64,000 nucleotides of DNA from Priestia megaterium. GTDB taxonomy: Bacteria; Bacillota; Bacilli; Bacillales; Bacillaceae_H. The translations under genes and the position numbers were made by a program. The notes below the pieces were generated by a model. It saw only the letters and a program-made list of their open reading frames with translations. It was not told the origin of the DNA and ran no database searches. This document shows, piece after piece, positions 17,668 through 28,299 of the stretch; position 1 is the first letter of the stretch; each line of letters opens with the position of its first letter. The DNA lies in assembly GCF_009497655.1 (NCBI RefSeq), contig NZ_CP023317.1, positions 773,501 through 837,500 of the forward strand, read 5' to 3'.

Positions 17668-17711
17668 CTGCGGAATTAGAAGAACTCCTTCTATTTCTGC
17701 GGTTTTTTTTA
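17668..17711 (+). terminator. Strong terminator 43 bases before the Rieske gene
   Basis: CTGCGGAATTAGAAG (17668-17682) pairs with CTTCTATTTCTGCGG (17688-17702) with two G-U pairs and one mismatch, followed by eight T. No coding sequence ends just before it. It is either the end of a small RNA transcribed from about 17530 onwards or an attenuator in the leader of the next gene. I recognise no aptamer in the leader. Confidence 0.6.
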
Positions 17712-17753
17712 TAAACAAGAAATAAATTCACTTATTGTACGGAGGCGATGCAG

Positions 17754-18761
17754 ATGATTAAAGATTTAGTATTGGCTAAGGAATGGCTGCCTGCAGCTTA
17801 TTCACATGATTTAACAGATCAGCCCTTGCAAGTAACGATTTTAGAAGAGCGAGTTGCGCTGTTTCGCACAACTAATGCCATTAAAGCATTTAAAGATTTG
17901 TGCATCCATCGCGGTGCAGCGTTATCTCTTGGGAAAGTAGTAGATGATTGCATTGTGTGCCCTTATCACGGATGGAAATACGATGGTGCCGGGGCTTGTG
18001 TGAAAATTCCTCAACAGCCGCCGGGAAGAGCGATTCCTTCAAAAGCAAAAGCACAGGTATATGATTGCGTTGAAAAGTATGGAATTATATGGGTGAAGAT
18101 GAACAGCGAGGCAAGTGATATTCCTCTTCCTCAGTATGACGAATACCTTAACTCCGGATTTAAAACGGTTTGCGCCAACCCTCATACTCTGCAGGCAGCA
18201 GCTCCTCGTGTCGTAGAAAACTTTCTAGATGTAAGCCATTTGGCTTTTGTTCACGAAGGAAGCCTTGGACACTCGGATTACGCCGAAATTCCTGATTATA
18301 AGGTACATTGGAAAGATAACCGATACATTTCTGACGAAATCGCTGTGTACGCAGATGCAGATGGTACGGGTAACTTTGCGACTATTTATTATACTTTTGA
18401 AATTCTTCGTCCTGCCGTTGCAAGGTTGAAAAAAGTGAACTATGAAACGGGTGAAATCTTTTCGATGCTGTTTGCGGTTTTACCTGAAGAGGAAAGAAAG
18501 TCGACTGTGTTTGCATTGGTTTCTAGAAACTATTCGTTTGATGCACCTGATCAATATTTCCGTGATTTTCAACAGCTTATTATTGAACAAGATACGAGCA
18601 TTGTAGAAAGTCAAAAACCCGAAGAGCTGCCGCTTGACTTACAAGCAGAGCTTCATTTGAATCCGGACCGACTGAGTATTGCCTATAGAAGATGGCTCGG
18701 TGATTTAGGAGTGACCTTTGGAAGTGACGTAGGAACAAGATTAAAAAAAGCTGCTCAATAA
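17754..18761 (+). CDS. Rieske-type ring-hydroxylating oxygenase alpha subunit
   Basis: This is a Rieske non-heme iron oxygenase of the vanillate demethylase/phthalate dioxygenase type, acting in the cytoplasm on an unknown, probably aromatic substrate. The [2Fe-2S] ligands are C-x-H in DLCIHRGA (about residue 47) and C-x2-H in CPYHGWKY (about 66). The catalytic iron site is NFLDVSHLAFVHEG (about 155), with Asp bridging and two His ligands. Its 335 residues are normal for the group. I start at ATG 17754, eight bases after GGAGGCG; ATG 17748 is too close to it. No reductase or ferredoxin gene is adjacent, so electrons must come from elsewhere. It is monocistronic. Confidence 0.85.
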   Translation: MIKDLVLAKEWLPAAYSHDLTDQPLQVTILEERVALFRTTNAIKAFKDLCIHRGAALSLGKVVDDCIVCPYHGWKYDGAGACVKIPQQPPGRAIPSKAKAQVYDCVEKYGIIWVKMNSEASDIPLPQYDEYLNSGFKTVCANPHTLQAAAPRVVENFLDVSHLAFVHEGSLGHSDYAEIPDYKVHWKDNRYISDEIAVYADADGTGNFATIYYTFEILRPAVARLKKVNYETGEIFSMLFAVLPEEERKSTVFALVSRNYSFDAPDQYFRDFQQLIIEQDTSIVESQKPEELPLDLQAELHLNPDRLSIAYRRWLGDLGVTFGSDVGTRLKKAAQ

Positions 18762-18797
18762 AAAAGAAGAAAGGAGTCTCCTTTCTTCTTTTTTATG
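18761..18797. terminator. Bidirectional terminator between the Rieske gene and fetB
   Basis: A long purine/pyrimidine palindrome: AAAAAGAAGAAAGGA (18761-18775) pairs with TCCTTTCTTCTTTTT (18779-18793), with A- and T-runs outside. It serves both convergent genes and overlaps the fetB stop. Confidence 0.85.
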
Positions 18798-19548
18798 TAT
18801 GTTCACGGATAAGCTGATGATAGCTATTAAAAAGGGTAGGATATGTTAAGCGGCTTAAGATGACGCAGGAAAGCGTAGCAGAGGCTAGGATAGTAAAAAC
18901 GATGAGCAGCTGGAATTTGACTGCTTGTATCGGATCTGCCCCTCCAATAATCTGGCCTGTCATCATGCCGGGAAGCTGAACGAGTCCAATTGTTTTTTGG
19001 CTTTCTACAGTAGGAATCATGCTAGCTTTGATTGCGGCATTTAAAATACTATGAATAGCTTGTTTAGGAGTTCCGCCAAGCGCCAGAATCAATTGAATTT
19101 CGTCTCGCCTTCTATTTACTTCAGCGTCTAACCGATTTAAAAATAAATTGGCCAAAATCATCGAATTTCCAATAATCATACCGCTGACAGGAATGACATA
19201 TCGCGGAGTAGCAGGGATAATATGTAGGCCGAGCATAACGCTTTGGGTCAGGATTTCTACAATAAAAAGAGTGACAAATACACGAAAGAAAGCTTTAAAC
19301 CCCTGCTTTTTTTTCTTTACAACATTTTGGGAAGCGACCGTCAGCATAAGGAATAAAATGAGAATCATAAAAGCAGGGTGATTCGCGTCAAAAATAAAAG
19401 ATAAAACATATCCTATCACTAACAGCTGAACGGCTGCTCGAATACTCGCAATGATAATATCTTTTTCGAGTCCTATACGAAAAGATTTTGATAAAAAAAG
19501 AGCAATAAAAACAAAAACAATGGTGAAAATCAGTGAAAGTGAACTCAT
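18793..19548 (-). CDS. fetB: ABC exporter permease FetB (UPF0014/YbbM family)
   Basis: This is a 251 residue membrane protein with about seven hydrophobic segments. It matches the UPF0014 family, whose E. coli members FetA-FetB (YbbL-YbbM) export iron and ease oxidative stress. Family features are the central PRYVIPVSGMIIGNSMILANLFLNRL and the LPGMMTGQIIGGADPIQAVKFQL segment. The start ATG overlaps the end of the ATP-binding gene by four bases (ATGA), so the two are co-translated. Iron as substrate is by homology only; no metal-regulator box was identified upstream. Confidence 0.82.
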   Translation of the reverse strand: MSSLSLIFTIVFVFIALFLSKSFRIGLEKDIIIASIRAAVQLLVIGYVLSFIFDANHPAFMILILFLMLTVASQNVVKKKKQGFKAFFRVFVTLFIVEILTQSVMLGLHIIPATPRYVIPVSGMIIGNSMILANLFLNRLDAEVNRRRDEIQLILALGGTPKQAIHSILNAAIKASMIPTVESQKTIGLVQLPGMMTGQIIGGADPIQAVKFQLLIVFTILASATLSCVILSRLTYPTLFNSYHQLIREHT

Positions 19549-20282
19549 AGAAAGGCTCCTTCAATAAATTGTTTTGTTTCAGCTTTTACAGGAGCATGAA
19601 AAAAGGTCTCCGTCTTCGCTTTTTCTACAATCACTCCGTTCATTAAAAGCCAGACTTCCTCTCCTAAACGTTTGGCTTGATCTAAGTTATGAGTAACCCA
19701 AATAATCGTTTTATTCTGTTCTTTATGTAAATGAGAAATAAGCTGTTCAATTTCATGAGCAGAAGTGGCATCCAAAGCGGAAGTGATTTCGTCTAAAAGT
19801 AAAAGGTCCGATCCGTTCGACAGCGTACGGGCTAATGATAACCTCTGTCTTTGACCACCGGATAAATCTCTTGCATCCTGCTCTAACAAGTCAGGGGAAA
19901 GGCCGGTTAAGGCACAGAGTTCGTCAGGCATAATATCCTGTTTGCCATGCAGTTTTTGAACAAGCATCATATTCTCTCGTACTGTTCCATCAATAACAGG
20001 AGCCGATTGAAAAGCGATGCCCACTTTTTTTCGTAAATCAGAGATATTCCATTTGCTAATGTCTTTACCATATACTTCAATACTTCCTTCATCAGGTGCA
20101 GAAAGTAGATTGCACATGGAAAGAAGGGTGCTTTTTCCGGATCCTGATGGTCCTACCATCATGACGAGCGAGCCTTGCATCACTGTACCCGATATGCCTT
20201 TTAAAACACTATGTTCTTTATCTTTAAATGTTTTATGAACGTCTGTAAATGTAATAGCAGGTATTGAATTGAACGTGTTCAT
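19545..20282 (-). CDS. fetA: ABC exporter ATP-binding protein FetA (YbbL family)
   Basis: This is the cytoplasmic ATPase of the FetAB transporter, 245 residues. It has Walker [10 protein letters not shown] (about residue 43), Q-loop AFQSAPVIDG, ABC signature LSGGQRQRLSLA, Walker B LLLLDEITSALD and the H-loop WVTHN. It is the first gene of the two-gene operon and overlaps fetB by four bases. The ATG at 20282 is preceded by AAAGGAG. Confidence 0.82.
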   Translation of the reverse strand: MNTFNSIPAITFTDVHKTFKDKEHSVLKGISGTVMQGSLVMMVGPSGSGKSTLLSMCNLLSAPDEGSIEVYGKDISKWNISDLRKKVGIAFQSAPVIDGTVRENMMLVQKLHGKQDIMPDELCALTGLSPDLLEQDARDLSGGQRQRLSLARTLSNGSDLLLLDEITSALDATSAHEIEQLISHLHKEQNKTIIWVTHNLDQAKRLGEEVWLLMNGVIVEKAKTETFFHAPVKAETKQFIEGAFL

Positions 20283-20351
20283 AGTAGCTCCTTTTTCATT
20301 CGTTTTGTTTATTGTAGCATAAGCGAAAGTATAAAAAGTTATTGGGCGATA

Positions 20352-20379
20352 TAAAAAAAACTGTGAAAAATCACAGCTT

Positions 20380-20380
<1 letters not shown>
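20352..20380 (-). terminator. Terminator of metY
   Basis: On the minus strand CTGTGA (20376-20371) pairs with TCACAG (20366-20361) and is followed by a run of eight T (20360-20353). It starts four bases after the metY stop. Confidence 0.75.
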
Positions 20381-21699
<1,319 letters not shown>

Positions 21700-21748
21700 T
21701 TAGATATAAAAACGTATAAAAAACATAGGAATAATAAACTTTAATCAT

Positions 21749-21777
21749 AATATACGAATTCTACTGAATGATGTCAA
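21749..21777 (-). promoter_or_regulatory. Sigma-A promoter of metY
   Basis: On the minus strand a perfect TTGACA (21777-21772), 17 bases, then TATATT (21754-21749). The start codon is about 60 bases downstream. Confidence 0.75.
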
Positions 21778-22032
21778 ATAATAATTAGAATATTTAGAAA
21801 ATATAAATAAGATCAATACTATAATTCAGTGTCGATGTATCTCTTTAATTGTTAAAAATACCATAAAAAATATAAAATGTAAGAAAAATGTCAATATATT
21901 TGTATAATTATGTTAGAATATTAGGTGTTTGAGAGTTTTTTAGACAGAGTCGATTTTGCTAGAAGCCTTGAAAAAGTAGTGAAAGACGGGTCTTAAGAGC
22001 TACTAACAAAACAAAATAAAAGGAGTTTGATT

Positions 22033-22719
22033 ATGAGTACAGAAGTTAACGTATCTTCCGAAGTCCAAGAGAAAGGAAAGCCTTCTATTTTTGGTTTTAT
22101 TACGAGTCCGGTTGTACAGTTTGAGAAAATGAAAAGTAATCCGATCATCTGGGGACCTCTTTTACTTATCCTCATCTTAACAGCTGCAACAACGATTCTA
22201 GCCGTCTATACCCCTCAGGCACAAGAGGCGCTGCAACAGCAAAAAGAAGCTGGCATTGAAGTGAATTCAACATTTAGTATGATTGGCGGAGCAATTGGCG
22301 GAGTTATTGCAGTAGTTGCTACACTGGCATTCACAAGTTTGATTCTGTTTTTAATTGCAAAGTTAGGAACTGGAAAAACAACGTACCGCCAAATGTTTAG
22401 TTTGAATTTGTTTGTTACGTTCATCACAACAATCGGTCAGCTAATTAATACGGGAGTCGCTGCACTAGCACATACTTCAGCGAATGTGACTTCGTTAAAT
22501 GGAATGGTTGGGGCTAAAGGTGCTATGGGAGGAGTATTTAATTCCATTGAAATCTTTTCTATTTGGGGACTTATTCTGACAGCAGTAGGACTACAAAAAG
22601 TGGCGAATGTATCAAAAGCTGCTTCTATTATTACAGTGATTATTTTATTCATCTTAGGAGCGGCTATTTCAGGAGTTGGAGGAGCTGCTTCAGAAGCGCT
22701 TAAAGGAGCAGGGTTGTAA
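22033..22719 (+). CDS. yknW: Yip1-domain membrane protein YknW
   Basis: This is a 228 residue integral membrane protein with about five hydrophobic segments and the Yip1-like layout. In B. subtilis YknW works with the YknXYZ exporter and helps protect cells from the SdpC killing factor. The N-terminal 35 residues are polar and contain SIFGFITSPVVQFEKMKSNPIIWG, the conserved family entry segment. I use ATG 22033, eight bases after AGGAG; the TTG at 22027 is too close to it. The stop codon abuts the yknX ATG, so the four genes form an operon. I did not find a convincing sigma-W promoter upstream. Confidence 0.8.
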   Translation: MSTEVNVSSEVQEKGKPSIFGFITSPVVQFEKMKSNPIIWGPLLLILILTAATTILAVYTPQAQEALQQQKEAGIEVNSTFSMIGGAIGGVIAVVATLAFTSLILFLIAKLGTGKTTYRQMFSLNLFVTFITTIGQLINTGVAALAHTSANVTSLNGMVGAKGAMGGVFNSIEIFSIWGLILTAVGLQKVANVSKAASIITVIILFILGAAISGVGGAASEALKGAGL

Positions 22720-23850
22720 ATGAAAAAAGGAATAATTATTACAGCTGTAGCAGTTGTTATTGTTGCGGTTATTGGGATTAACGTATATCGTGCACAAAGT
22801 GTAAGTGGGAAAGCAATCAATGTTCACGTAGCGAATATAAAGGAAAAAAAGTTAAGAAATACAGTTATGGTTCCGGGTACGCTAAAGCTTGCTGATGAGC
22901 AATATGTCTATTTTGATGCTGAAAAAGGCGAGGTTGAACGATTTCACGTAACAGAAGGTTCTCGTGTACAGCAGGGAACCTCTCTTGTAACGTACGAAAG
23001 CGATACGCTTGATTTAGAGCAAGAACAAAACAAGCTAGAAAAAAAATCGAGTCAGCTGCAAATTGACTCAGTAAGCAAACAGCTTTCTAATTTAAATAAA
23101 AAACAAAAAGAATTAGAAAAAGAAATGAGTAAGCAAGAAGCGAGAGATCAAATCGACACGGAGCGTACGCAGCTCAATCTCGATTTAGAAACGGCTAAAA
23201 TTGATTTAGAACGAAACAAACTAGAAGCCAAATCAATTGCTAAAAAAGAACGTAATTTAGATGTAGCGAGTGATATTAATGGGACGGTGCTAGAAGTAGA
23301 TAAAGAAGCGGTTAATAACACAAGTGACGTTCAAAAACCGCTTATACATATTGGTAATACCGATGAATACTTAGCTACTGGTGTGCTGTCTGAGTACGAT
23401 GCATTAAAAATTAAAACCGGTCAAGCTGTCAAAATTACATCAGATGTTTTGCCTGATAAAGAATGGGCAGGTAGCGTAAAACAAATTGACTATCTACCTC
23501 AGCAGCAGGCGTCAGCAGAAGCCGGCAATGATGCGGCTAATCAATATCCAGTTGAAGTAAAAGTAGATGACCAAGATATCACGATGATTAAGCCGGGATT
23601 TAAGCTGCTGCTCGAGATTGAAACAAGCAGTAAAAAAGCTTCATCACTGCCGATAAAAGCAGTTGTAAATGAAGACGGAGAAAAATATGTGTACGTAGTG
23701 AAAGATAAAAAGGCGGTTCGTAAGGAAGTAAAGATTGGAGAAACAACAAATAAATTTATTGAAATTAAAAGCGGCGTATCTTCTAAAGACAAAGTTATTA
23801 CAAATCCTTCAAAGGACTTAACTGAAGGTGCGGAAGTGACTGTTCAATGA
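22720..23850 (+). CDS. yknX: Membrane fusion protein YknX of a MacB-type exporter
   Basis: This is the extracytoplasmic adaptor of the exporter, 376 residues. It has one N-terminal membrane anchor (residues about 5-24), a split lipoyl/beta-barrel region (VMVPGTLKLADEQYVYFDAEKGEVERFHV), a central coiled coil rich in Gln, Glu and Lys (about 100-170), and a C-terminal barrel (KAVVNEDGEKYVYVVKDKKAVRKEV). It starts immediately after the yknW stop (TAAATG), with AAAGGAG within the end of yknW. It overlaps yknY by four bases. Confidence 0.85.
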   Translation: MKKGIIITAVAVVIVAVIGINVYRAQSVSGKAINVHVANIKEKKLRNTVMVPGTLKLADEQYVYFDAEKGEVERFHVTEGSRVQQGTSLVTYESDTLDLEQEQNKLEKKSSQLQIDSVSKQLSNLNKKQKELEKEMSKQEARDQIDTERTQLNLDLETAKIDLERNKLEAKSIAKKERNLDVASDINGTVLEVDKEAVNNTSDVQKPLIHIGNTDEYLATGVLSEYDALKIKTGQAVKITSDVLPDKEWAGSVKQIDYLPQQQASAEAGNDAANQYPVEVKVDDQDITMIKPGFKLLLEIETSSKKASSLPIKAVVNEDGEKYVYVVKDKKAVRKEVKIGETTNKFIEIKSGVSSKDKVITNPSKDLTEGAEVTVQ

Positions 23851-24536
23851 TTGAACTTGTAAATATTCATAAAAGTTATCATCTGGGCAAAGAGGAAGTG
23901 CCAATTTTAAAAGATATTAATTTGAAGATTTACGACGGTGAGTTTGTTGCGATTATGGGTCCTTCAGGCTCCGGTAAATCAACGCTAATGAACATTATCG
24001 GATGTTTAGACCGCGCTTCTTCAGGCTCCTATTTATTAAATGAACAAGAAATCTCCACTTATAGTGATGAGGAGCTGGCAAAAGTAAGAAATATTCATAT
24101 TGGTTTTGTTTTTCAGCAATTTCAGCTGTTGCCGCGTTTAACAGCGGTAGAAAACGTAGAGCTTCCAATGGTATACGCCGGCGTATCTCGTAAGGAAAGA
24201 CGCGCCAGAGCAGAAGCTGCGCTTGAAAAAGTAGGGCTGAGTGAGCGGATGAAACATTTACCGAGCGAGCTATCAGGAGGGCAAAAGCAGCGCGTTGCTA
24301 TTGCTCGCTCTATTGTTAACAATCCGACGCTTATTTTAGCCGATGAACCCACAGGAGCCTTAGATACAAAAACGAGTGCTGATATTATGGAGCAATTTTC
24401 TAAGCTAAATGCAGATGGGACAACAGTTGTAGTTATTACTCATGAACCTGAAGTGGCAGAGTACACATCGCGTACAGTTATCGTTCGTGACGGTAAGGTA
24501 TTAAGTCATAGCGACAAGGAGAACGATAGCTTATGA
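23847..24536 (+). CDS. yknY: ABC transporter ATP-binding protein YknY
   Basis: This is the LolD/MacB-type ATPase of the exporter, 229 residues. Walker A is GPSGSGKST (about residue 38), Q-loop [20 protein letters not shown], signature [14 protein letters not shown], Walker [13 protein letters not shown] and H-loop VITHE. It overlaps yknX and yknZ by four bases each (ATGA), showing tight translational coupling. Confidence 0.88.
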   Translation: MIELVNIHKSYHLGKEEVPILKDINLKIYDGEFVAIMGPSGSGKSTLMNIIGCLDRASSGSYLLNEQEISTYSDEELAKVRNIHIGFVFQQFQLLPRLTAVENVELPMVYAGVSRKERRARAEAALEKVGLSERMKHLPSELSGGQKQRVAIARSIVNNPTLILADEPTGALDTKTSADIMEQFSKLNADGTTVVVITHEPEVAEYTSRTVIVRDGKVLSHSDKENDSL

Positions 24537-25729
24537 GTTTAATAGAAAATATTCGTATGGCTTTTTCCTCGGTTCTTGCTCATAAAATGCGCTCTATTTT
24601 GACAATGCTTGGTATTATCATTGGCGTAGGGGCGGTTATTATCGTTGTTGCTATCGGCCAAGGCGGAGAACAGATGATTAAGTCAGAAATAACAGGAGCA
24701 AGCAATACAGTTGATGTCTACTATCAGCCTCCTGAAGACGAGATGCAAGCTGATGACCTTTCCATGACGGGGGAGCCGATCTTTACAGAGGATGATATTA
24801 AAGCTCTTTCGACTATTCCCGGCGTGAAGAATGTGGTGGCTTCTAGCTCAATGGGAATGGGAATAAGATATAGAGACAAAGAATCAGATACAACTGTTAA
24901 CGCAATTAATGAAGGGTATATTGAGGTTAATCAGCTTGAAGTTTCAAAAGGAAGAATGTTAGACAGCTCTGACTTTTTATCAGGTAATCGAGTAGGTGTG
25001 ATCACAAGCGATATGAAAAAAGAGCTGTTTGATAAAAAGGAAGCCCTTGGACAAGTAGTATGGGTTCAAGGACAGCCTATCAAAATTATTGGTGTGACAA
25101 AAAAGCCAACGGGCTTTTTAGCATTTGAAATGCCAACTATTTATATTCCAGATAATACGTATAAATCAAGCTTCGGTAAGCTTGACTACACAAACCTTAG
25201 CGTTCAAGCAAAAAGCTCTGATCAACTGAAAAAAGTAGGCAATGACGCAACGGATTTGTTAAATAATTTGCATGATGCTGAAGATGCTTACCAAGTGCAG
25301 AACTTAGAAGAAATAGCAGATAGCATTGGAAATGTAACGCGAATTATGACAACGATTATTGGATCGATTGCAGGCATTTCCCTGCTTGTTGGCGGGATTG
25401 GCGTTATGAACATTATGCTGGTTTCTGTAACGGAACGTACAAGAGAAATTGGTATTCGTAAAGCATTAGGAGCCTCTAAAAGACAAATTTTAACTCAGTT
25501 TTTAATTGAATCTATTACGCTCACGCTTATTGGTGGTTTGCTTGGCATCGGCCTTGGCGCAGGCGGAGCGTCTCTTGTTTCGCTATTTGCCGGCTGGCCG
25601 TCATTAATTTCGTGGCAAGTAGTACTTGGAGGAGTGTTGTTTTCCATGACGATTGGCATTGTATTCGGCATGCTTCCTGCAAACAAAGCGGCGAAGCTAG
25701 ATCCAATCGAAGCATTAAGATATGAATAG
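24533..25729 (+). CDS. yknZ: MacB-type ABC exporter permease YknZ
   Basis: This 398 residue permease has the MacB/FtsX layout: one membrane segment at about 20-45 (RSILTMLGIIIGVGAVIIVVAIGQ), a large extracytoplasmic domain (about 50-270), and three C-terminal membrane segments. The conserved GGIGVMNIMLVSVTERTREIGIRKALGASKRQI sits at about 290-320. It ends the yknWXYZ operon and is followed by a terminator shared with the convergent protease gene. Confidence 0.87.
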   Translation: MSLIENIRMAFSSVLAHKMRSILTMLGIIIGVGAVIIVVAIGQGGEQMIKSEITGASNTVDVYYQPPEDEMQADDLSMTGEPIFTEDDIKALSTIPGVKNVVASSSMGMGIRYRDKESDTTVNAINEGYIEVNQLEVSKGRMLDSSDFLSGNRVGVITSDMKKELFDKKEALGQVVWVQGQPIKIIGVTKKPTGFLAFEMPTIYIPDNTYKSSFGKLDYTNLSVQAKSSDQLKKVGNDATDLLNNLHDAEDAYQVQNLEEIADSIGNVTRIMTTIIGSIAGISLLVGGIGVMNIMLVSVTERTREIGIRKALGASKRQILTQFLIESITLTLIGGLLGIGLGAGGASLVSLFAGWPSLISWQVVLGGVLFSMTIGIVFGMLPANKAAKLDPIEALRYE

Positions 25730-25787
25730 AGACATTCATTTGCATGTTTTTATTTCAAACTGACGAAAAGCTTTCCAATCATTTTTG

Positions 25788-25819
25788 AAAAAGCGGACCA
25801 TTATATGATCCGCTTTTTC
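25788..25819. terminator. Bidirectional terminator between yknZ and ispA
   Basis: AAAAAGCGGA (25788-25797) pairs with TCCGCTTTTT (25809-25818). It lies between convergent genes, eight bases from the ispA stop. Confidence 0.85.
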
Positions 25820-25826
25820 TTATTTG

Positions 25827-26813
25827 TCACTTACTAATATTGATGCGGGCTACGTTGATAATATCGTGTATTTTTTCCACTAGATTAAGCATGAGAAATC
25901 CATTTCCTTCGGAGCTTTTTCGATATCCAAGAGGAAGCGTCCTTCTTACAAGTTGAGCATAGATTTCAGCTTCAATTAAAGAACGTCCAAATTCTTTCTC
26001 ACATAAATTAATTAATAGTGCTACAGCTCCTGCAACGTGGGGAGTTGCCATAGAAGTTCCTGAAAGCGTAGCGTACTTACCTTCTAAATAAGTAGAGATA
26101 ATGTCAACACCAGGTGCGACCAAGTCTACTTCTTCATTAACATTGGTAAAAGGAGCTAAGTCTAGGTTGCTGTCTACGGCTCCTACTTGAATCACTTCGT
26201 TGTAACTTCCTGGGTACGAATATTCAAGTGTTTCTTCGCGGTCATCGCCTTCGTTTCCAGCTGCAACAACGACAGAAACATCTTTATTAACAGCATCTTG
26301 AACAGCTTTGTGCAGTTCTGGAACGTCTTGTGGTCCACCCAGTGACATGGAAATAACTCGCGCTCGCTCATTGTTAGGACCGCGCCATTCGACGGCGTAG
26401 TTAATAGCGTCAATAATCCATTCGTAATTTCCAGATCCTTCACCGGTAAGTACTTTTAAGCTTAAAATTTTTGCTTTGGGCGCCACCCCTACTACCCCTT
26501 CATTATTGAGCGCAGCAGCAATGGTACCCGATACGTGAGTACCATGCCCATTATTGTCTTCAAATATAGAAGAATCTCCATTATGATCGGAAGTGAAATT
26601 TCTTCCTCCGATAATACAATCTTTTAAGTCAGGATGATTTGTGTCAACACCAGTGTCGATAACTGCAATTACAATGCCTTCCCCTTGATTGCTTTGTTCC
26701 CAAATAGACGGCGCTTGAATTAAGCTTACTCCTTTAGGCGTTTCGTTTGTTGAGTCGATAATCGACTCAATTGTATAAGGAATTAATTTGACTTGTAACG
26801 GTTGTTGAGTCAT
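25827..26813 (-). CDS. ispA: Intracellular subtilisin-like serine protease
   Basis: This is a 328 residue subtilase without signal peptide, so it stays in the cytoplasm as the major intracellular protease. The catalytic triad is visible: Asp in [14 protein letters not shown], His in [13 protein letters not shown] and Ser in [14 protein letters not shown]. The short N-terminal propeptide contains [10 protein letters not shown]; the LIPY/F motif is the known inhibitory prosequence of intracellular subtilisins. I use ATG 26813, about six bases after AAGGAGG; ATG 26819 lies directly on it. Length and motifs match B. subtilis IspA. Confidence 0.88.
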   Translation of the reverse strand: MTQQPLQVKLIPYTIESIIDSTNETPKGVSLIQAPSIWEQSNQGEGIVIAVIDTGVDTNHPDLKDCIIGGRNFTSDHNGDSSIFEDNNGHGTHVSGTIAAALNNEGVVGVAPKAKILSLKVLTGEGSGNYEWIIDAINYAVEWRGPNNERARVISMSLGGPQDVPELHKAVQDAVNKDVSVVVAAGNEGDDREETLEYSYPGSYNEVIQVGAVDSNLDLAPFTNVNEEVDLVAPGVDIISTYLEGKYATLSGTSMATPHVAGAVALLINLCEKEFGRSLIEAEIYAQLVRRTLPLGYRKSSEGNGFLMLNLVEKIHDIINVARINISK

Positions 26814-27077
26814 AGTCATCCTCCTTAAAATGAATTCCATAAAAATGGAAGTTGCTTAATTATAAATTCCCAACTATTGCTATAAATTAAACGCTTTTTA
26901 TGCGATTCCTTTCTTTTTGAATAAAAAGACTCATAAAAGATGTGAGAAGAGGAAAAAAGACCCTAAAGACAAGCCCTACAAAGATTTTTAATGTTATCTG
27001 TGTATTCGCTTTTAATGTTTATCTCACACTATAGAAGAAAGAAACTCCAAGAAAAATAACATAGAACTGGTGACTTT

Positions 27078-27086
27078 TGATATAAT
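27078..27086 (+). promoter_or_regulatory. Possible extended -10 promoter of folP
   Basis: TGATATAAT is an extended -10 element (TG-N-TATAAT), about 80 bases before the folP start. No good -35 box is visible, as is usual for such promoters. The rest of 26820-27166 holds nothing else I recognise. Confidence 0.35.
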
Positions 27087-27166
27087 TACGAACGGTATGA
27101 CATTCTCAAAATACATGATATTTATAAATATACATCAATTTGCAAATTACGAAGGGGCTGAGTATA

Positions 27167-28015
27167 GTGTCAACTTTAACGTCTCAATCTGTCATTAAAT
27201 GCGGAAAGTATGAACTGAATTATGCGGACCGTACGCTTATTATGGGGATTTTAAACGTAAACCCGGATTCATTTTCAGATGGCGGAAAATACTACGATGT
27301 AGATAAAGCAGTTGCTCATGCTGAGGAAATGGTGAAGCACGGAGCAGACATCATTGATATCGGAGGAGAATCAACTCGTCCTGGTTATACAAGAATTAGC
27401 GATGAAGAAGAGATTAAACGGATTGTACCCGTTATTTCTGAAGTGGCTAAGCGCGTAGAGGTGCCGATTTCCGTAGATACATACAAGTCGGAAGTGGCCA
27501 AGCATGCGCTAGAAGCAGGAGCACATATTATTAACGATATATGGGGCGCAAAGGCTGATCCCAAAATGGCTCAAGTTGCAGCTGACTATAATGTTCCTAT
27601 TATTTTAATGCATAATCGCCATGAGTCCAATTATACAAATCTGATTACAGATATGATAAGTGATTTAAAAGAAAGCATCTCCATTGCAAAGACTGCAGGA
27701 GTTCGAGATGATCAAATTATTTTAGATCCAGGCGTTGGTTTTGGAAAAACGGCTGCCCATAATGTAGAAGCAATTCAGCATTTAGATCAGCTGACGAATA
27801 TGGGTTATCCGGTGCTGCTTGCTACTTCTCGTAAAGGATTTATTGGACAAATAGTCGATGCTCCTCCTACGGAAAGAATGGAAGGAACCGCAGCTACTGT
27901 ATATGCTGGGATTGCACAAGGCGTACAAATAGTTCGGGTTCATGACGTATTAGAAATTAAGCGCTTTGTAAAGATGGCAGATGTACTGGTAGGAAAACAT
28001 GTCTTTCAGTTTTAA
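27167..28015 (+). CDS. folP: Dihydropteroate synthase, stand-alone
   Basis: Dihydropteroate synthase joins 4-aminobenzoate to dihydropterin pyrophosphate in folate synthesis and is the sulfonamide target. All family motifs are present: MGILNVNPDSFSDGG (about 28), DIGGESTRPG, VPISVDTYKSEVA, IINDIWG, IILMHNR, DPGVGFGKT, ATSRKGFIG and the final RVHDV. I start at GTG 27167 after GAAGGGG; TTG 27140 is possible but has no site. In B. subtilis the gene (sul) sits in a pab-sul-folB-folK operon. Here it is alone, between ispA and a small membrane gene, so it may be a second copy. At 282 residues it is full length. Confidence 0.88.
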   Translation: MSTLTSQSVIKCGKYELNYADRTLIMGILNVNPDSFSDGGKYYDVDKAVAHAEEMVKHGADIIDIGGESTRPGYTRISDEEEIKRIVPVISEVAKRVEVPISVDTYKSEVAKHALEAGAHIINDIWGAKADPKMAQVAADYNVPIILMHNRHESNYTNLITDMISDLKESISIAKTAGVRDDQIILDPGVGFGKTAAHNVEAIQHLDQLTNMGYPVLLATSRKGFIGQIVDAPPTERMEGTAATVYAGIAQGVQIVRVHDVLEIKRFVKMADVLVGKHVFQF

Positions 28016-28080
28016 TAATCATCAAGATAACTGCATTAAAGTCATTTTAAAACCTTAAAATGTCATGTCTATTAGGTAAA

Positions 28081-28112
28081 GATTCCTGAGCAGTGAAGCT
28101 CGGGAATTTTTT
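28081..28112 (+). terminator. Terminator after folP
   Basis: ATTCCTGAGC (28082-28091) pairs with GCTCGGGAAT (28098-28107) with one G-U pair, followed by T residues. Confidence 0.7.
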
Positions 28113-28299
28113 ATGTATGTAAAGTGGCGGAGGAAAATAATGTACGATTGGATGGTTGATTTTACATAATTTAGCTTTATGATAGAAAGAGAAGATATAA
28201 CGCTTTCATATTCTGATTAAATCGTGCTGCTTAAAATGAAATAAATAATATCTTGGTATTCAATCTTATTCAATCACCGAAATATGGAGGAGAGAATGA

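Noticed and set aside
21840-22032. Sigma-W promoter for yknWXYZ, expected from B. subtilis.
   Set aside because: No TGAAAC with a correctly spaced CGTA was found.
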